Below are positions 51,141 through 60,559 of a stretch of 64,000 bases of DNA, in pieces. How positions within the stretch are numbered: the stretch's first letter is position 1; each line of letters begins with the position of its first letter. Under the pieces are notes generated by a model that had not been told where the DNA came from, ran no database searches, and worked only from the letters and a program-made list of their open reading frames with translations. The stretch is from Fibrobacteraceae bacterium. GTDB lineage: Bacteria > Fibrobacterota > Fibrobacteria > Fibrobacterales > Fibrobacteraceae. The DNA is taken from positions 124,001 through 188,000 of the forward strand of contig JAGBSH010000028.1 in the NCBI GenBank assembly GCA_017631885.1, written 5' to 3'. The position numbers were made by a program, and so were the translations under genes.

Positions 51141-53473
51141 TAATTGACACCTATAAACTTCACAATTGATGGGTAAAGTTTACGCAATTCATTCAAGCGT
51201 TCTGGAGCAATTGCTTCGCCATCATGACGGCCGCAACGTGGGCAAACATCGTCAATCACACCAACAAATCCACAAACAGGGTCTCTGTCCACAGGGTGAT
51301 TTATAGAACCATAACCGATTCCGGCATCATTCATTGCAAGCACTATTTTTTCAAAGGCTTCCAAGTTTTTGCCCGGGTCACCATCAAGTTCTACATAACT
51401 AATATGACCTGCATTGGTAAGTTCATGATAAGGGGCTTCAAGCTTAATTTTCTTGAAAGCAGAAATCTTATAATAAACAGGAACATGGAAAGAATTGGTG
51501 TAATATTCTCTGTCAGTAACACCAGGAACAGAACCATAGATTTTCTTATCCATGCGCACAAAACGCCCAGAAAGGCCTTCTGCAGGAGTTGCAAGTAAAG
51601 AGAAATTCAAATGCAAACGTTTAGATTCGCTATCGCAGAATTCTCGCATAAAGCGAATAATTTCAAGGCCGAGTTGTTGTGATTCTTCGGATTCGCCGTG
51701 ATGCTTACCTGTTAATACAACAAGGGTTTCTGCAAGGCCTATAAAACCAATAGACAAAGTACCATGTTTAATAACTTCGCGAACTTCACTTTCCCAAGAA
51801 AGTTTTTCTGAATCAATCCAGACTCCTTGTCCCATAAGGAATGGGAAGTTTTTAACTTGCTTACGGCTCTGGACTTCAAGACGTTCAAGAAGCTGGTCAC
51901 GGACCATTTCTAAAATGCGTTGCAATTCTTTAAAGAAAAGTTCTTTGCCTTTTACTTTCATGGCAATGCGAGGCAAGTTAATAGAAGTAAAGCTCAAGTT
52001 ACCGCGTCCAAAAGTAATTTCTCTTGATGGGTCCACTTCGTTACCAATTACGCGAGTTCTACAACCCATGTAAGCAATTTCTGTTTCTGGATGGCCTTCT
52101 TTGTAATACTTTAAATTGAATGGAGCATCTTGGAAACTGAAATTCGGGAACAAGCGTTTTGCACTTACACGGCAAGCGAGTTTAAACAAATCGTAGTTTG
52201 GGTCGCCTTCACGCAAGTTCACACCACTTTTTAAACGGAAAATTTGGATAGGGAAAATTGCGGTTTCGCCACCACCTAAACCTTCTTCTGTTGTAAGAAG
52301 CAAGTTGCGAATAACCATACGAGCTTCTGGTTCTGTACACATACCATAGTTAATACTTGAAAACGGCGTTTGAGCACCAGCACGACTGTGCATACTATTT
52401 AAGTTGTGTACAAATGCTTCCATTGCTTGGAATGTCGTTTTATCTGTTTCTGCATAAGCTTCTTTTTCTGCAAATTTTTGTGCTTGAATAACAATTTCAG
52501 GATCAAAAATTTTTGAAAGTTCACGAGCTTCAGCATCGACAAATTCTTGATTAGGTTCTAATGTTGGGCGAAGGCCTACTTCGTCCATTTCTGCATGCAA
52601 GCGTTTGATATCTTGTTCTAAATCTTTTTGGTCTTTACCTGTTAAAAGTGAAAGCGATTTTAAAAGATTGGATTGATAGAATTTGCGATAAGTAATACGA
52701 ACGCCATCGGACATAGCGTAATCAAAATTCGGAATAGATTGACCACCATGCTGATCGTTCTGGTTACTTTGGATTGCAATAGCTGCTAAGGCCGCATAAC
52801 TGCGAATGTCTCTTGGTGCGCGTAAATGACCATGCCCTGTATTAAAGCCATTCTTAAAAAGCTTTTGCAAGTCAATCTGACAGCAAGTCATTGTCAAAGA
52901 GTAGAAATCCAAATCATGAATATGGATATCGCCTTCTTGGTGAGCCCTACTGTGTTCTGGCTTAAGCATAATGGATGTATAAAAATGCTTTGCACTTTCT
53001 GAACCATACTTTAACATGGTTCCCATTGCTGTATCGCCATCAATGTTTGCGTTTTCACGTTTCAAATCAGACTTTGCTGCATCACTAAAAGTGATATCAT
53101 GTAAAGTTCTCATTAAGCGTGTATTAAGTTCACGGACTCTTGAACGTTCAGCACGATAAAGAATAAATGCTTTAGCTGTTTCTTGTAAACCCATTTCACC
53201 TAAAACATATTCTGCGGCGTCTTGAATTTGTTCAATGTCTGGGCTTTCTAATCCAAGGCTTTCTAAGCGCCCGACCACACCACTAGCTACTTCCATTGCA
53301 CGACGTTGGATTGTATTACTACCAACATTCAACAAATCCAACTGAGAAGCTTCTGCCTGAATTTCTTCAGAAAGTTCGCCCGAAGCACGAAGTGCTTTTT
53401 CAATAGCACTTGTTATCTTATCCATATTGAAGGGCATTGTACGCCCATCTCTTTTCCGAACTTGCCAAATCAT
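51140..53473 (-). CDS. nrdD: Anaerobic ribonucleoside-triphosphate reductase NrdD
   Basis: A 777-residue class III ribonucleotide reductase. An ATP-cone domain covers about 1-95. The catalytic domain has the active-site Cys region in AYMGCRTRVI, the loop GNLSFTSINLPRIA and NSMHSRAGAQTPFSSINYG. The C-terminal zinc-type segment is CGFVGVIDDVCPRCGR (C734, C744, C747) and the protein ends 30 residues later without the usual RxxGY glycyl-radical motif; the best candidate Gly is G735. This fits the Bdellovibrio-type subgroup. AAGGTG precedes the ATG at 53473; an 11-codon extension is unlikely. Confidence 0.9.
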   Translation of the reverse strand: MIWQVRKRDGRTMPFNMDKITSAIEKALRASGELSEEIQAEASQLDLLNVGSNTIQRRAMEVASGVVGRLESLGLESPDIEQIQDAAEYVLGEMGLQETAKAFILYRAERSRVRELNTRLMRTLHDITFSDAAKSDLKRENANIDGDTAMGTMLKYGSESAKHFYTSIMLKPEHSRAHQEGDIHIHDLDFYSLTMTCCQIDLQKLFKNGFNTGHGHLRAPRDIRSYAALAAIAIQSNQNDQHGGQSIPNFDYAMSDGVRITYRKFYQSNLLKSLSLLTGKDQKDLEQDIKRLHAEMDEVGLRPTLEPNQEFVDAEARELSKIFDPEIVIQAQKFAEKEAYAETDKTTFQAMEAFVHNLNSMHSRAGAQTPFSSINYGMCTEPEARMVIRNLLLTTEEGLGGGETAIFPIQIFRLKSGVNLREGDPNYDLFKLACRVSAKRLFPNFSFQDAPFNLKYYKEGHPETEIAYMGCRTRVIGNEVDPSREITFGRGNLSFTSINLPRIAMKVKGKELFFKELQRILEMVRDQLLERLEVQSRKQVKNFPFLMGQGVWIDSEKLSWESEVREVIKHGTLSIGFIGLAETLVVLTGKHHGESEESQQLGLEIIRFMREFCDSESKRLHLNFSLLATPAEGLSGRFVRMDKKIYGSVPGVTDREYYTNSFHVPVYYKISAFKKIKLEAPYHELTNAGHISYVELDGDPGKNLEAFEKIVLAMNDAGIGYGSINHPVDRDPVCGFVGVIDDVCPRCGRHDGEAIAPERLNELRKLYPSIVKFIGVN

Positions 53474-53579
53474 ATACACACACCTTATATGAAACGTTTT
53501 TAACAAAAAAATCGGTTAAAAAACAACTAATTTAAACCCCAATCCCAAAAATAAGCCATCAAAACCTTTTTAGGAAAGA

Positions 53580-53595
53580 AAACTATATCTTGTGG
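53580..53595 (-). promoter_or_regulatory. NrdR box, promoter-proximal
   Basis: On the plus strand AAACTATATCTTGTGG; its core matches the NrdR consensus acaCwAtATaTwGtgt. It lies 107 bp upstream of the nrdD ATG. NrdR represses ribonucleotide reductase genes when dATP/ATP is high. Confidence 0.85.
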
Positions 53596-53610
53596 TTCTT
53601 TTTTTTTCAA

Positions 53611-53626
53611 AACCAAGATATAGGTT
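53611..53626 (-). promoter_or_regulatory. NrdR box, distal
   Basis: AACCAAGATATAGGTT matches the NrdR consensus core. The centre is 31 bp from the other box, three helical turns, the standard spacing for paired NrdR sites. It is 138 bp before nrdD. Confidence 0.85.
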
Positions 53627-53738
53627 TAAAGATAACAAAAGCTTTTATAAAACGCTAGAAAAAAATGATAAAAATCCCACTATAAGACACTTATTAGCAT
53701 TTAATGACATTTTTAAGAATTCTGTCTAGCACTAGAGG

Positions 53739-55202
53739 TCAGGATTCTTTAAAAATAAAATTCAAGACTAAGGCCGAAACGACCGTTGCACTCATGCTAA
53801 TTAAAGGCATCCAAGGCCAACTTAATACATTTTCAAATAATGGGTCTATTCCCAGAGGTTTGATTCCTTGAAATAAGAAAAGAGAAAACATGCCACAGAA
53901 TACTCCAGCAATCACTGTTTTAGGAAGCATTTTGCCTGCAAAAAAGGCAAGAATAAACATTCCAAGCAATGGCCCAGTGAAAAGTCCTGTAAAGAAAAGC
54001 GCACTTTTTAAAAGCGAACCTTGCTGAGCTGCTGCAAAGAAGGCGCCGCCAATTCCTAAAAGGCCCCATAGAACAGTCCAAACTTTGGCTCGACGAAGGC
54101 TTTTTTCTGAAGACGTGTCTGCTAAAAGTAAATCGTTTTCGGTTGTATTGCTTAATGAATTAATAGCACTTGAAAGACTGCTCATTGCAGCTGCACAAAT
54201 AGCTGCTACAATAAGACCTGTTATCCCTTGCGGCAAAGCATTGACTATAAAATGCGGAAATACCTCGTTTTGCCCAACGGAATCAGGTAATGGTGCCACA
54301 TTTTTCACTTTATAAAAAACAAATAAAGCAGCCCCTACCCAATAAAAAAGTATAGAAATAACAGCCCCAAGAACCATACTCAAAATACTTGACGCATTAG
54401 CTGCTTTTGGACTTTTACAACTTAAATAGCGTTGGACAAATTGTTGGTCACAGCCACGAATAGCAATTTCTAATACAGCATAAGCAAAGCCAGCAGAAAT
54501 CAAAGTCCTATCAAGAGCCGGCGATAAAGAAGGGTCAAACCATTTTGTTTTACCCGCTTGTGAAGCCAAATCAGCCATAACAGCCAAGCCACCACAAGAC
54601 TTTGCCACCAAATACAAAACAAGTACTCCACCAAAAAAGAAAACAAAAAATTGGAGAACATCTGTCCAGATAACAGCTTTAATTCCGCCAAACCATGTAT
54701 AAATAATCGCAAGGACCGCTGTAATTAAAATTGCTACATAAAGGTTACAGTCTAAAATTTTAGAAATCACTAATGCGGGTGCATATAATAAAATGCCTGT
54801 CCTAAGCAATAAATGTAAACAATAAAATATGGCTGCTAAACGCCTAACTGATGGTGAAAAACTCCTTTCAAATAGTTCATAAGCACTCTGAATATTGGCT
54901 TTACGGAACCTGGGAATAAAAACAATCCCCACCACAACAATACTTAAAAAGCCTCCTATTTGAAACATTAAAAAACGCATGTCTGCGCCATAGACATCTG
55001 CAGGAGCACCTAAAAAAGTGGTTGCACTGACTGATGTAGCAATAAGGCTTATTCCCACAGCAACCCAAGGGATTTTCCCGCCGCCGAACATATAATCTTT
55101 AAAATTTTTATTTTCGCGACTAGGTCTTGAAACCCATAAACCAACTAAAAGAGAAAAAACAAAAAAAGCAACAAGAACAATCCAGTCTAATAAAGTAAAC
55201 AT
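53739..55202 (-). CDS. Sodium:solute symporter (SSS family)
   Basis: A 487-residue transporter with about 13 membrane helices. The conserved SSS block SLIATSVSATTFLGAPADVY is near residue 52, and the signature region RGCDQQFVQRYLSCKS near 268 plus AAAMSSLSSAINSLSN near 345 are in place (the last holds the sodium-site Ser residues). Substrate is not clear: the family carries sugars, amino acids, sialic acid, proline and others. It lies 4 bp after the GGDEF gene, and 265 bp separate it from nrdD, so it is likely the last gene of the lptF operon. Confidence 0.88.
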   Translation of the reverse strand: MFTLLDWIVLVAFFVFSLLVGLWVSRPSRENKNFKDYMFGGGKIPWVAVGISLIATSVSATTFLGAPADVYGADMRFLMFQIGGFLSIVVVGIVFIPRFRKANIQSAYELFERSFSPSVRRLAAIFYCLHLLLRTGILLYAPALVISKILDCNLYVAILITAVLAIIYTWFGGIKAVIWTDVLQFFVFFFGGVLVLYLVAKSCGGLAVMADLASQAGKTKWFDPSLSPALDRTLISAGFAYAVLEIAIRGCDQQFVQRYLSCKSPKAANASSILSMVLGAVISILFYWVGAALFVFYKVKNVAPLPDSVGQNEVFPHFIVNALPQGITGLIVAAICAAAMSSLSSAINSLSNTTENDLLLADTSSEKSLRRAKVWTVLWGLLGIGGAFFAAAQQGSLLKSALFFTGLFTGPLLGMFILAFFAGKMLPKTVIAGVFCGMFSLFLFQGIKPLGIDPLFENVLSWPWMPLISMSATVVSALVLNFIFKES

Positions 55203-55206
55203 AAAA

Positions 55207-57051
55207 CTACTGATGTGCCTCTTCTAAAATGACACCTTTTTCAGGTTCTGTTTCTAAATATTCTACCACTTGATTGCGCCCGCCTTCTTTCGCTTTATAA
55301 AGCGCTGAATCGGCAAACTTTAAACTTTCTGCCATAGAATAGCGACCATCTGGACGTTTTAAATAAGCCCCAATACTTACCGTCACTTTTAATGGAAGCT
55401 TTTGCTTAATATCGAAACTAGCTTTTTCAATTGCAAGCCGAATGCGTTCTGCTGTTTCTTTTAAGCCTGCTTCAGAAGTATCTATTAAAGCGACAACAAA
55501 TTCTTCGCCACCATAACGAGCGACAATATCTATTTCAGAGCGAACTTCTGCAACAATAGTTTTTGCAATTCCTTTAATGATTTCGTCACCAGCCGGGTGA
55601 CCATAAGTATCGTTAATACTCTTGAATTTATCAATATCCATCATCAACAAACCAATGTTGATTTTCTGGCGTTCTGCGCGCATTTTTTCAATATTGAGTT
55701 TTTCATGCATTGTCCGATGGTTCATAAGCCCTGTTAAACCATCTCGCATTGCCAAATCTTTTCCTTTTTCAAATTGCACAACGCGTTCAAGTGCAAAGCT
55801 TGCTGTTCTAGCAATTGTTCTAAGCCTTATTTTATCGTGTTCAGAATAGGCAGTCGGATTTTTCTTTTCTAGAGCGATTGTGAAATTAGCAATAGGAATA
55901 TCTGATGTTGAAGAGGTTGCGCATAAATAATGAAGCGAATCATTACGCCGTTCTTCAGCATTGAATCTTATCGTAAAATCTCCTTTATCGTTTTTCAAAA
56001 GGCGTTCTATAGGCATACTTCTATTTAACGCATAAACAAGCACACCTTTATCATTTAAAGAAAATTCCATATCTTTAAAGAAATCAGAATCTTCACCTTT
56101 TGCAACAACTACTTTACCTTTGTCTTCATCTTGCAAATCACGTGCAAGAAGCATCATACGATCAAATGGCACATAGTTTTCAATATATTCACCTATATGA
56201 CGATAAACATCTTTTACAGACATAGAGTCAAAAAATTTCTGCTGGTATTCATAAAGAACAGCATATTGTTCTTGTTGAATATAATTGTAGGCCGCTGCAT
56301 AAATTTTAGTGCTTAAAAGTTGCATTATCCCAGCTGCAAATGGAAGCACATCTGGAGAAAGATTATTGAATGCATTTAATTGCAAAGAATCTATCATTAA
56401 AAAGCCACAACGGACTTTCTTTTGGTTTGTTATAGGAATAGCAAAGACTGATTTAACAGGGACATCTTCTTTATAAATTTGTAAAGCTTTTCCACTAGTT
56501 AAATCGCCTTCAAGTATTTGTGTTTCATTTACTTTTAAGAGCCTTGAAAGTAAAGAGCTAGATTGTGCTCCTATACGAGCTTGACCATTTATTTTAGAAG
56601 CTCCTGCACCAACAACTTTTAATGGAATAAAAACATTTTCTTTGCTGCGTAAAAGAAAATAAGCGGCTGTATGAATATTAGGAATCAAACGCAAAAGAAT
56701 AGTCAATTCATTGCCTAATGATTGTGAAAGTTCTTGGTCTACTTTTCTCCACAATTCTTCTTGTTTATAGCCAATAAGCGGTTCTTCTTGCACATGTTCT
56801 GGAGCTAAAGTCGTTACTAAAGCTGTTTTTGTTGTAATGCGAGCCATTTTAAAAGAACTTGTATCTCCAGAACGCTGAATAACCGATGGAATCGGAGCAT
56901 CACTTGAATCACGACTAGAGTTATAGATGTAAGCAAAAACAAAAGCGAGCAACCCCACAAGAGCAAGAAGCATCCAAAGCCCGCCTAAAAAAGAAAGACC
57001 TACAAAGATTCCACCCAAGGAACAAAGTATATAAGTCAACCTACTATTCAT
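55207..57051 (-). CDS. Membrane-anchored GAF-GGDEF diguanylate cyclase
   Basis: A 614-residue protein. Two membrane helices lie near 5-42, a GAF-like sensor domain at about 110-270, a second GAF-like region at about 285-430, and a C-terminal GGDEF domain with the active site GGEEF at 514-518. The N-terminal half of the catalytic domain has DGLTGLMNHR near 450. No RxxD inhibitory site stands at the usual place. It should make cyclic di-GMP. The frame extends 29 codons upstream into lptG, but AGGTGG lies before the ATG at 57051. It begins 8 bp after lptG. Confidence 0.85.
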   Translation of the reverse strand: MNSRLTYILCSLGGIFVGLSFLGGLWMLLALVGLLAFVFAYIYNSSRDSSDAPIPSVIQRSGDTSSFKMARITTKTALVTTLAPEHVQEEPLIGYKQEELWRKVDQELSQSLGNELTILLRLIPNIHTAAYFLLRSKENVFIPLKVVGAGASKINGQARIGAQSSSLLSRLLKVNETQILEGDLTSGKALQIYKEDVPVKSVFAIPITNQKKVRCGFLMIDSLQLNAFNNLSPDVLPFAAGIMQLLSTKIYAAAYNYIQQEQYAVLYEYQQKFFDSMSVKDVYRHIGEYIENYVPFDRMMLLARDLQDEDKGKVVVAKGEDSDFFKDMEFSLNDKGVLVYALNRSMPIERLLKNDKGDFTIRFNAEERRNDSLHYLCATSSTSDIPIANFTIALEKKNPTAYSEHDKIRLRTIARTASFALERVVQFEKGKDLAMRDGLTGLMNHRTMHEKLNIEKMRAERQKINIGLLMMDIDKFKSINDTYGHPAGDEIIKGIAKTIVAEVRSEIDIVARYGGEEFVVALIDTSEAGLKETAERIRLAIEKASFDIKQKLPLKVTVSIGAYLKRPDGRYSMAESLKFADSALYKAKEGGRNQVVEYLETEPEKGVILEEAHQ

Positions 57052-57059
57052 TACACCAC

Positions 57060-58226
57060 CTATAAGCGAAAAGACCGATACAACAAGACACCAGCAATCG
57101 CTAGAAAAATAAAATGAGGCCCATAAGCACCAAGCCATGGTGAGAGCGCACCATTTTCACCCATCTTTAATCCTAAACGGATTATTATATAATAGCTAAA
57201 AATTATAAAAAGACCTATCCCAAATTTTTGAGAAAGCCCTCCAGAACGGCTAAAGCGATGGCAAAGAGCGGCTCCAATCAACAAAACAATAAAGTTTGTC
57301 CATGGGCTTGCGTATTTAAAATGGAATGCTGTTTCAAGAGTCCGAGTATCTTCTCCTGAACGTCTAAGAACTCCTATTCGTTTTTCAACTTCTTTTGTGT
57401 TCATTTCATCGCCAGTTTGGCGTTCATTGATAAAATCTTCTGGTAAAGTTTCAACTTCATAAAGCGGGTAATAAAAAAATGATTCTGTGACCACATTTCC
57501 TGTTGGTAAAAAATTCCGTTTAAAACCTTTTTCTAAAAGCCAACAAGAATCTCGACTAGCAAGTATAGTCTTTAAAGAATCAATTGAAGGCAAAAATTTT
57601 TCGGGCCTGCGTTCAAAAATTTTAATGACTTCGTCAACACTTTCAAAACGAATGCGTCTTGCATCAAAACGAATTGTTAATTGACCAGATTCTTTAAATA
57701 ACAATAAAACATCACGGCCTGCTTTAGAAACACTTGAATAATGCCTAAAGAACCAACTTGCTTTTTCACTGTCAATAAAAGCAAAATCCCGTTTTTCTTT
57801 AACGCGCTTATTTTTTCTCTTTTGCGCATTAGTTTCCATAATTTCTAAACGCCTGTAATTAGCTTCTGGCAAAATAGTTTCGCTTAAAACAAAAGAACCT
57901 AACGTAACCAAAAGTCCAAAAAAGAATATCGGTTGTAATGCCCTGAACATACTCCGTCCAGAACTTTGAACAGCTGTTAATTCAAGGTGTTTAGCCATAT
58001 TGCCAACAGAAGCAATAACTGCTAAAAATAAAACCACCGGAGAAATCAAATAAACAATGTTTGGCAGATAACATAAATAGTAATCTACAACGTCATTCAT
58101 TTCTCTTGTAAGCCATGTCCGAATATTTCCGACAAAATCTATAACAACAAACATGACAATAGCCCCGATAAAAATCAGGAAAAACATTTTCAAAAAATTC
58201 CAGATAAGGTAACGGGAAAATTTCAT
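57060..58226 (-). CDS. lptG: LptF/LptG-family permease (second copy, LptG-like)
   Basis: A 388-residue YjgP/YjgQ-family protein with three N-terminal and three C-terminal membrane helices around a periplasmic beta-jellyroll domain (about residues 130-270). The conserved N-terminal half includes HLELTAVQSSGRSMFRALQP near 80. Together with LptF and the ATPase LptB it extracts lipopolysaccharide from the inner membrane. The assignment as G rather than F rests on gene order only. The start overlaps the partner's stop as ATGA. Confidence 0.85.
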   Translation of the reverse strand: MKFSRYLIWNFLKMFFLIFIGAIVMFVVIDFVGNIRTWLTREMNDVVDYYLCYLPNIVYLISPVVLFLAVIASVGNMAKHLELTAVQSSGRSMFRALQPIFFFGLLVTLGSFVLSETILPEANYRRLEIMETNAQKRKNKRVKEKRDFAFIDSEKASWFFRHYSSVSKAGRDVLLLFKESGQLTIRFDARRIRFESVDEVIKIFERRPEKFLPSIDSLKTILASRDSCWLLEKGFKRNFLPTGNVVTESFFYYPLYEVETLPEDFINERQTGDEMNTKEVEKRIGVLRRSGEDTRTLETAFHFKYASPWTNFIVLLIGAALCHRFSRSGGLSQKFGIGLFIIFSYYIIIRLGLKMGENGALSPWLGAYGPHFIFLAIAGVLLYRSFRL

Positions 58227-59620
58227 TTTTCTTTCCTGAATTTATGTGGCAGTTTCTGCAAAATAAAACGACGTAAACGTAAAAGTGGTGATTCTCCTGA
58301 ATACGAATCTTTTTGCATTTTCCAAGTAATAAAAATTCCAAAAATCCCAATAACTACATTTGAAAACCACATTGCCACTTCGGGAGGTACAATTAATCTA
58401 TCTGCAAAATTTTCACCACCAATAAGGCTCACCCAATAAAGAACAAAAAATGCTAAACTATAAATAATACCTGTACCAATCCCACCTTTTCTTGCCATAA
58501 TTCCAAGAGGCGCACCAATAAGCACAAAGACAAAACACGCAAATGATGTGCTGAATTTTTTATGGATTTCTACTAAATATTGTGCTTTGCGTTTCTTTTC
58601 ACCTTCTAATCGCATAACAGCACTTTTAACAGAACGTTCTTGAGTTCGTTCTAAAAGTTCTACTTTTTTCAACGCCCGGAAAAATTCAGCAGAATCAAGT
58701 TCTGGTAAAGAAACATCTTTTGGTATATCCTTAATTTCTTTTAGTCGATTAATTGTTCCAAAAACACCCGGGAACAATCTTTCTTCATAAGAGTTCTTGA
58801 GCGAATCATAAGAAAACGTTGCTTGATTAACCACTTCAAGCATCATTTCTATTGGCATTTCTCTATCACTTCTATGCGTTCTATCACGGCGTTCTAAACG
58901 ATCATCGACATTAGCCATCGCTAGTTCTTGCGTAGAAAAACGGATCCGAAAATAATTCTTTGGCGTTTCTGCATCAGCCACATGATTTTCACCACTATAA
59001 AGAGTCAACAATAAAGTAGCTCCGCCATCAACATAACGCATTTCTGCACTATCTGCATATACAAAACGTGGTGGGCCCCTGCGTTCCATTTCAAAAATCT
59101 GCACGCCATAAAGTTTTCCACTTGAAGGCTCTATACGATTTACCCAGAGCTGGACTCCAGGAAATTGTGTAATTAAACGCCCGGCATCAATAAAAGCATG
59201 GGGTTGCTTTCTTGAAACCGCCGACATCAATTCTACAGAACGGTGATTTGATTCTGGCAAGACCCAATTATTAAAAAGAACCAATAACTCTGCAAGTAAA
59301 AGGCCGACAAGTAAAATGGGTCGCATTAATACTAATGGCGAAACCCCGGCCGCTTTAACCGCTGTAATTTCTTGGTCTCCAGAAAGACGCCCAAAAGCCA
59401 TCAGACAAGCGACAAGAACTGCCATCGGAATTGAAAGTGAAAGCATCCAAGCCAGATTCAAAACAAAAATTTCAAGAACGGTCGCCCAAGGGATTCCTTT
59501 TGAAAGAACATTATCTAAAATTTTGACTAGAAAATCTATTACAAACAAAAAGGTTATCACACAAAGAGCCGATACAAACGGCGCAATATGTTCTTTGATG
59601 ATATACCTTGCTAAAATCAT
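58223..59620 (-). CDS. lptF: LptF/LptG-family permease (first copy, LptF-like)
   Basis: A 465-residue YjgP/YjgQ-family permease. It has six membrane helices in two groups, GDQEITAVKAAGVSPLVLMRP near residue 80 as the conserved coupling-helix region, and a periplasmic domain at about 130-350, larger than in its neighbour, with a charged helical insertion (RAEGEKKR-type) near 330-350. It works with the next gene and LptBCA in lipopolysaccharide export. The ATG lies 67 bp from divergent bamD; F versus G was assigned by order. Confidence 0.85.
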   Translation of the reverse strand: MILARYIIKEHIAPFVSALCVITFLFVIDFLVKILDNVLSKGIPWATVLEIFVLNLAWMLSLSIPMAVLVACLMAFGRLSGDQEITAVKAAGVSPLVLMRPILLVGLLLAELLVLFNNWVLPESNHRSVELMSAVSRKQPHAFIDAGRLITQFPGVQLWVNRIEPSSGKLYGVQIFEMERRGPPRFVYADSAEMRYVDGGATLLLTLYSGENHVADAETPKNYFRIRFSTQELAMANVDDRLERRDRTHRSDREMPIEMMLEVVNQATFSYDSLKNSYEERLFPGVFGTINRLKEIKDIPKDVSLPELDSAEFFRALKKVELLERTQERSVKSAVMRLEGEKKRKAQYLVEIHKKFSTSFACFVFVLIGAPLGIMARKGGIGTGIIYSLAFFVLYWVSLIGGENFADRLIVPPEVAMWFSNVVIGIFGIFITWKMQKDSYSGESPLLRLRRFILQKLPHKFRKEK

Positions 59621-59687
59621 TTTTTTTAATCGCGGTTTTTTCTACATTTTCAACATACGAAATAATAATAAAAAAAAAGATTGTTTC

Positions 59688-60551
59688 ATGCTTATTTTTA
59701 AAAAGTCTATTGCCTGCCTGTTCTATACAAGTCTTTTATGTCTTGTTGCTTGTTCTTCTGCACCTAAAGATGACGACGCTAAAAGAGCGGCTATGTGTAA
59801 AGCTCGTTACGACAAAGCAGATGCTGCTTTCAAAGATGGTAAATTTGGCCGCGTTAAAGAACCTCTAGAAGAAATTTTAACTCTCTGTGCCGGTACGGGG
59901 TATATGGAACAAGCCCAGTTCCTTTTAGCCGAAGCTCACTTTAATTTAGAAGAATGGATTGAAGCCCGTGGTGAATACGGGAGCTTTATTTTGAACTTCC
60001 CGGGGTCTCCCTTTATAGAAACGGCAGAATTCAGAAAAGCTATTTCTTCTTTTAATATGGAATACCACACCGCTCGCGACGAAGCTAATTCGACCATTGC
60101 GATGAAAGATTTCGAACGTTATCTTTCTAACTACCCAGAATCTCCTTTACAAGATAGTGTGAATTTCTACAGAGCAAAGCTCATGGAACGCTTTGCCGAA
60201 AGAGAATACCAAACAGCAAAGCTTTATTACCGGATGGAAGAACCTCAAGCCGCTGTTATTTACCTCAAAGAATTTTTAGAAGTTTACCCTCTTTCTAAAC
60301 GCCGTAGTGAAGCATTCTTTTTAATAGCTCTTTGTTATACAGAACTTGATCAATTCAATGTAGCCCGTGAATACTTAACCATTGCTAAAGAAAATCCTCC
60401 ACAAGACGTTGATTTAGAAGATTTCCAAAAAGACATTGCCAAAGCAGAAAAGAAAATAGCCAAAGCTGAAAAGAAATTTGAAAAACGCGTCCGTAAAGAA
60501 CAAGAAAAAATAAGACAACGTAAAGACGATAAAAAAGAAATGATTTTCTAG
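59688..60551 (+). CDS. bamD: Outer-membrane assembly lipoprotein BamD
   Basis: A 287-residue lipoprotein with lipobox LVAC (C22). Five TPR-like repeats follow (for example ADAAFKDGKFGRVKEPLEEI, AEAHFNLEEWIEARGEYGSF, KLYYRMEEPQAAVIYLKEFL, ALCYTELDQFNVAREYLTIA), matching BamD, the essential partner of BamA in outer-membrane protein assembly. The C-terminal Lys/Glu-rich helix (IAKAEKKIAKAEKKFEKRVR) is longer than in E. coli. A 124-codon upstream extension on the same frame is not coding: it is antisense to lptF. No Shine-Dalgarno precedes the ATG. Confidence 0.88.
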   Translation: MLIFKKSIACLFYTSLLCLVACSSAPKDDDAKRAAMCKARYDKADAAFKDGKFGRVKEPLEEILTLCAGTGYMEQAQFLLAEAHFNLEEWIEARGEYGSFILNFPGSPFIETAEFRKAISSFNMEYHTARDEANSTIAMKDFERYLSNYPESPLQDSVNFYRAKLMERFAEREYQTAKLYYRMEEPQAAVIYLKEFLEVYPLSKRRSEAFFLIALCYTELDQFNVAREYLTIAKENPPQDVDLEDFQKDIAKAEKKIAKAEKKFEKRVRKEQEKIRQRKDDKKEMIF

Positions 60552-60559
60552 GGCGCTTA

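Noticed and set aside
59316-59687. Long upstream extension of bamD
   Set aside because: It is antisense to lptF and precedes the lipoprotein signal peptide, which must be N-terminal.
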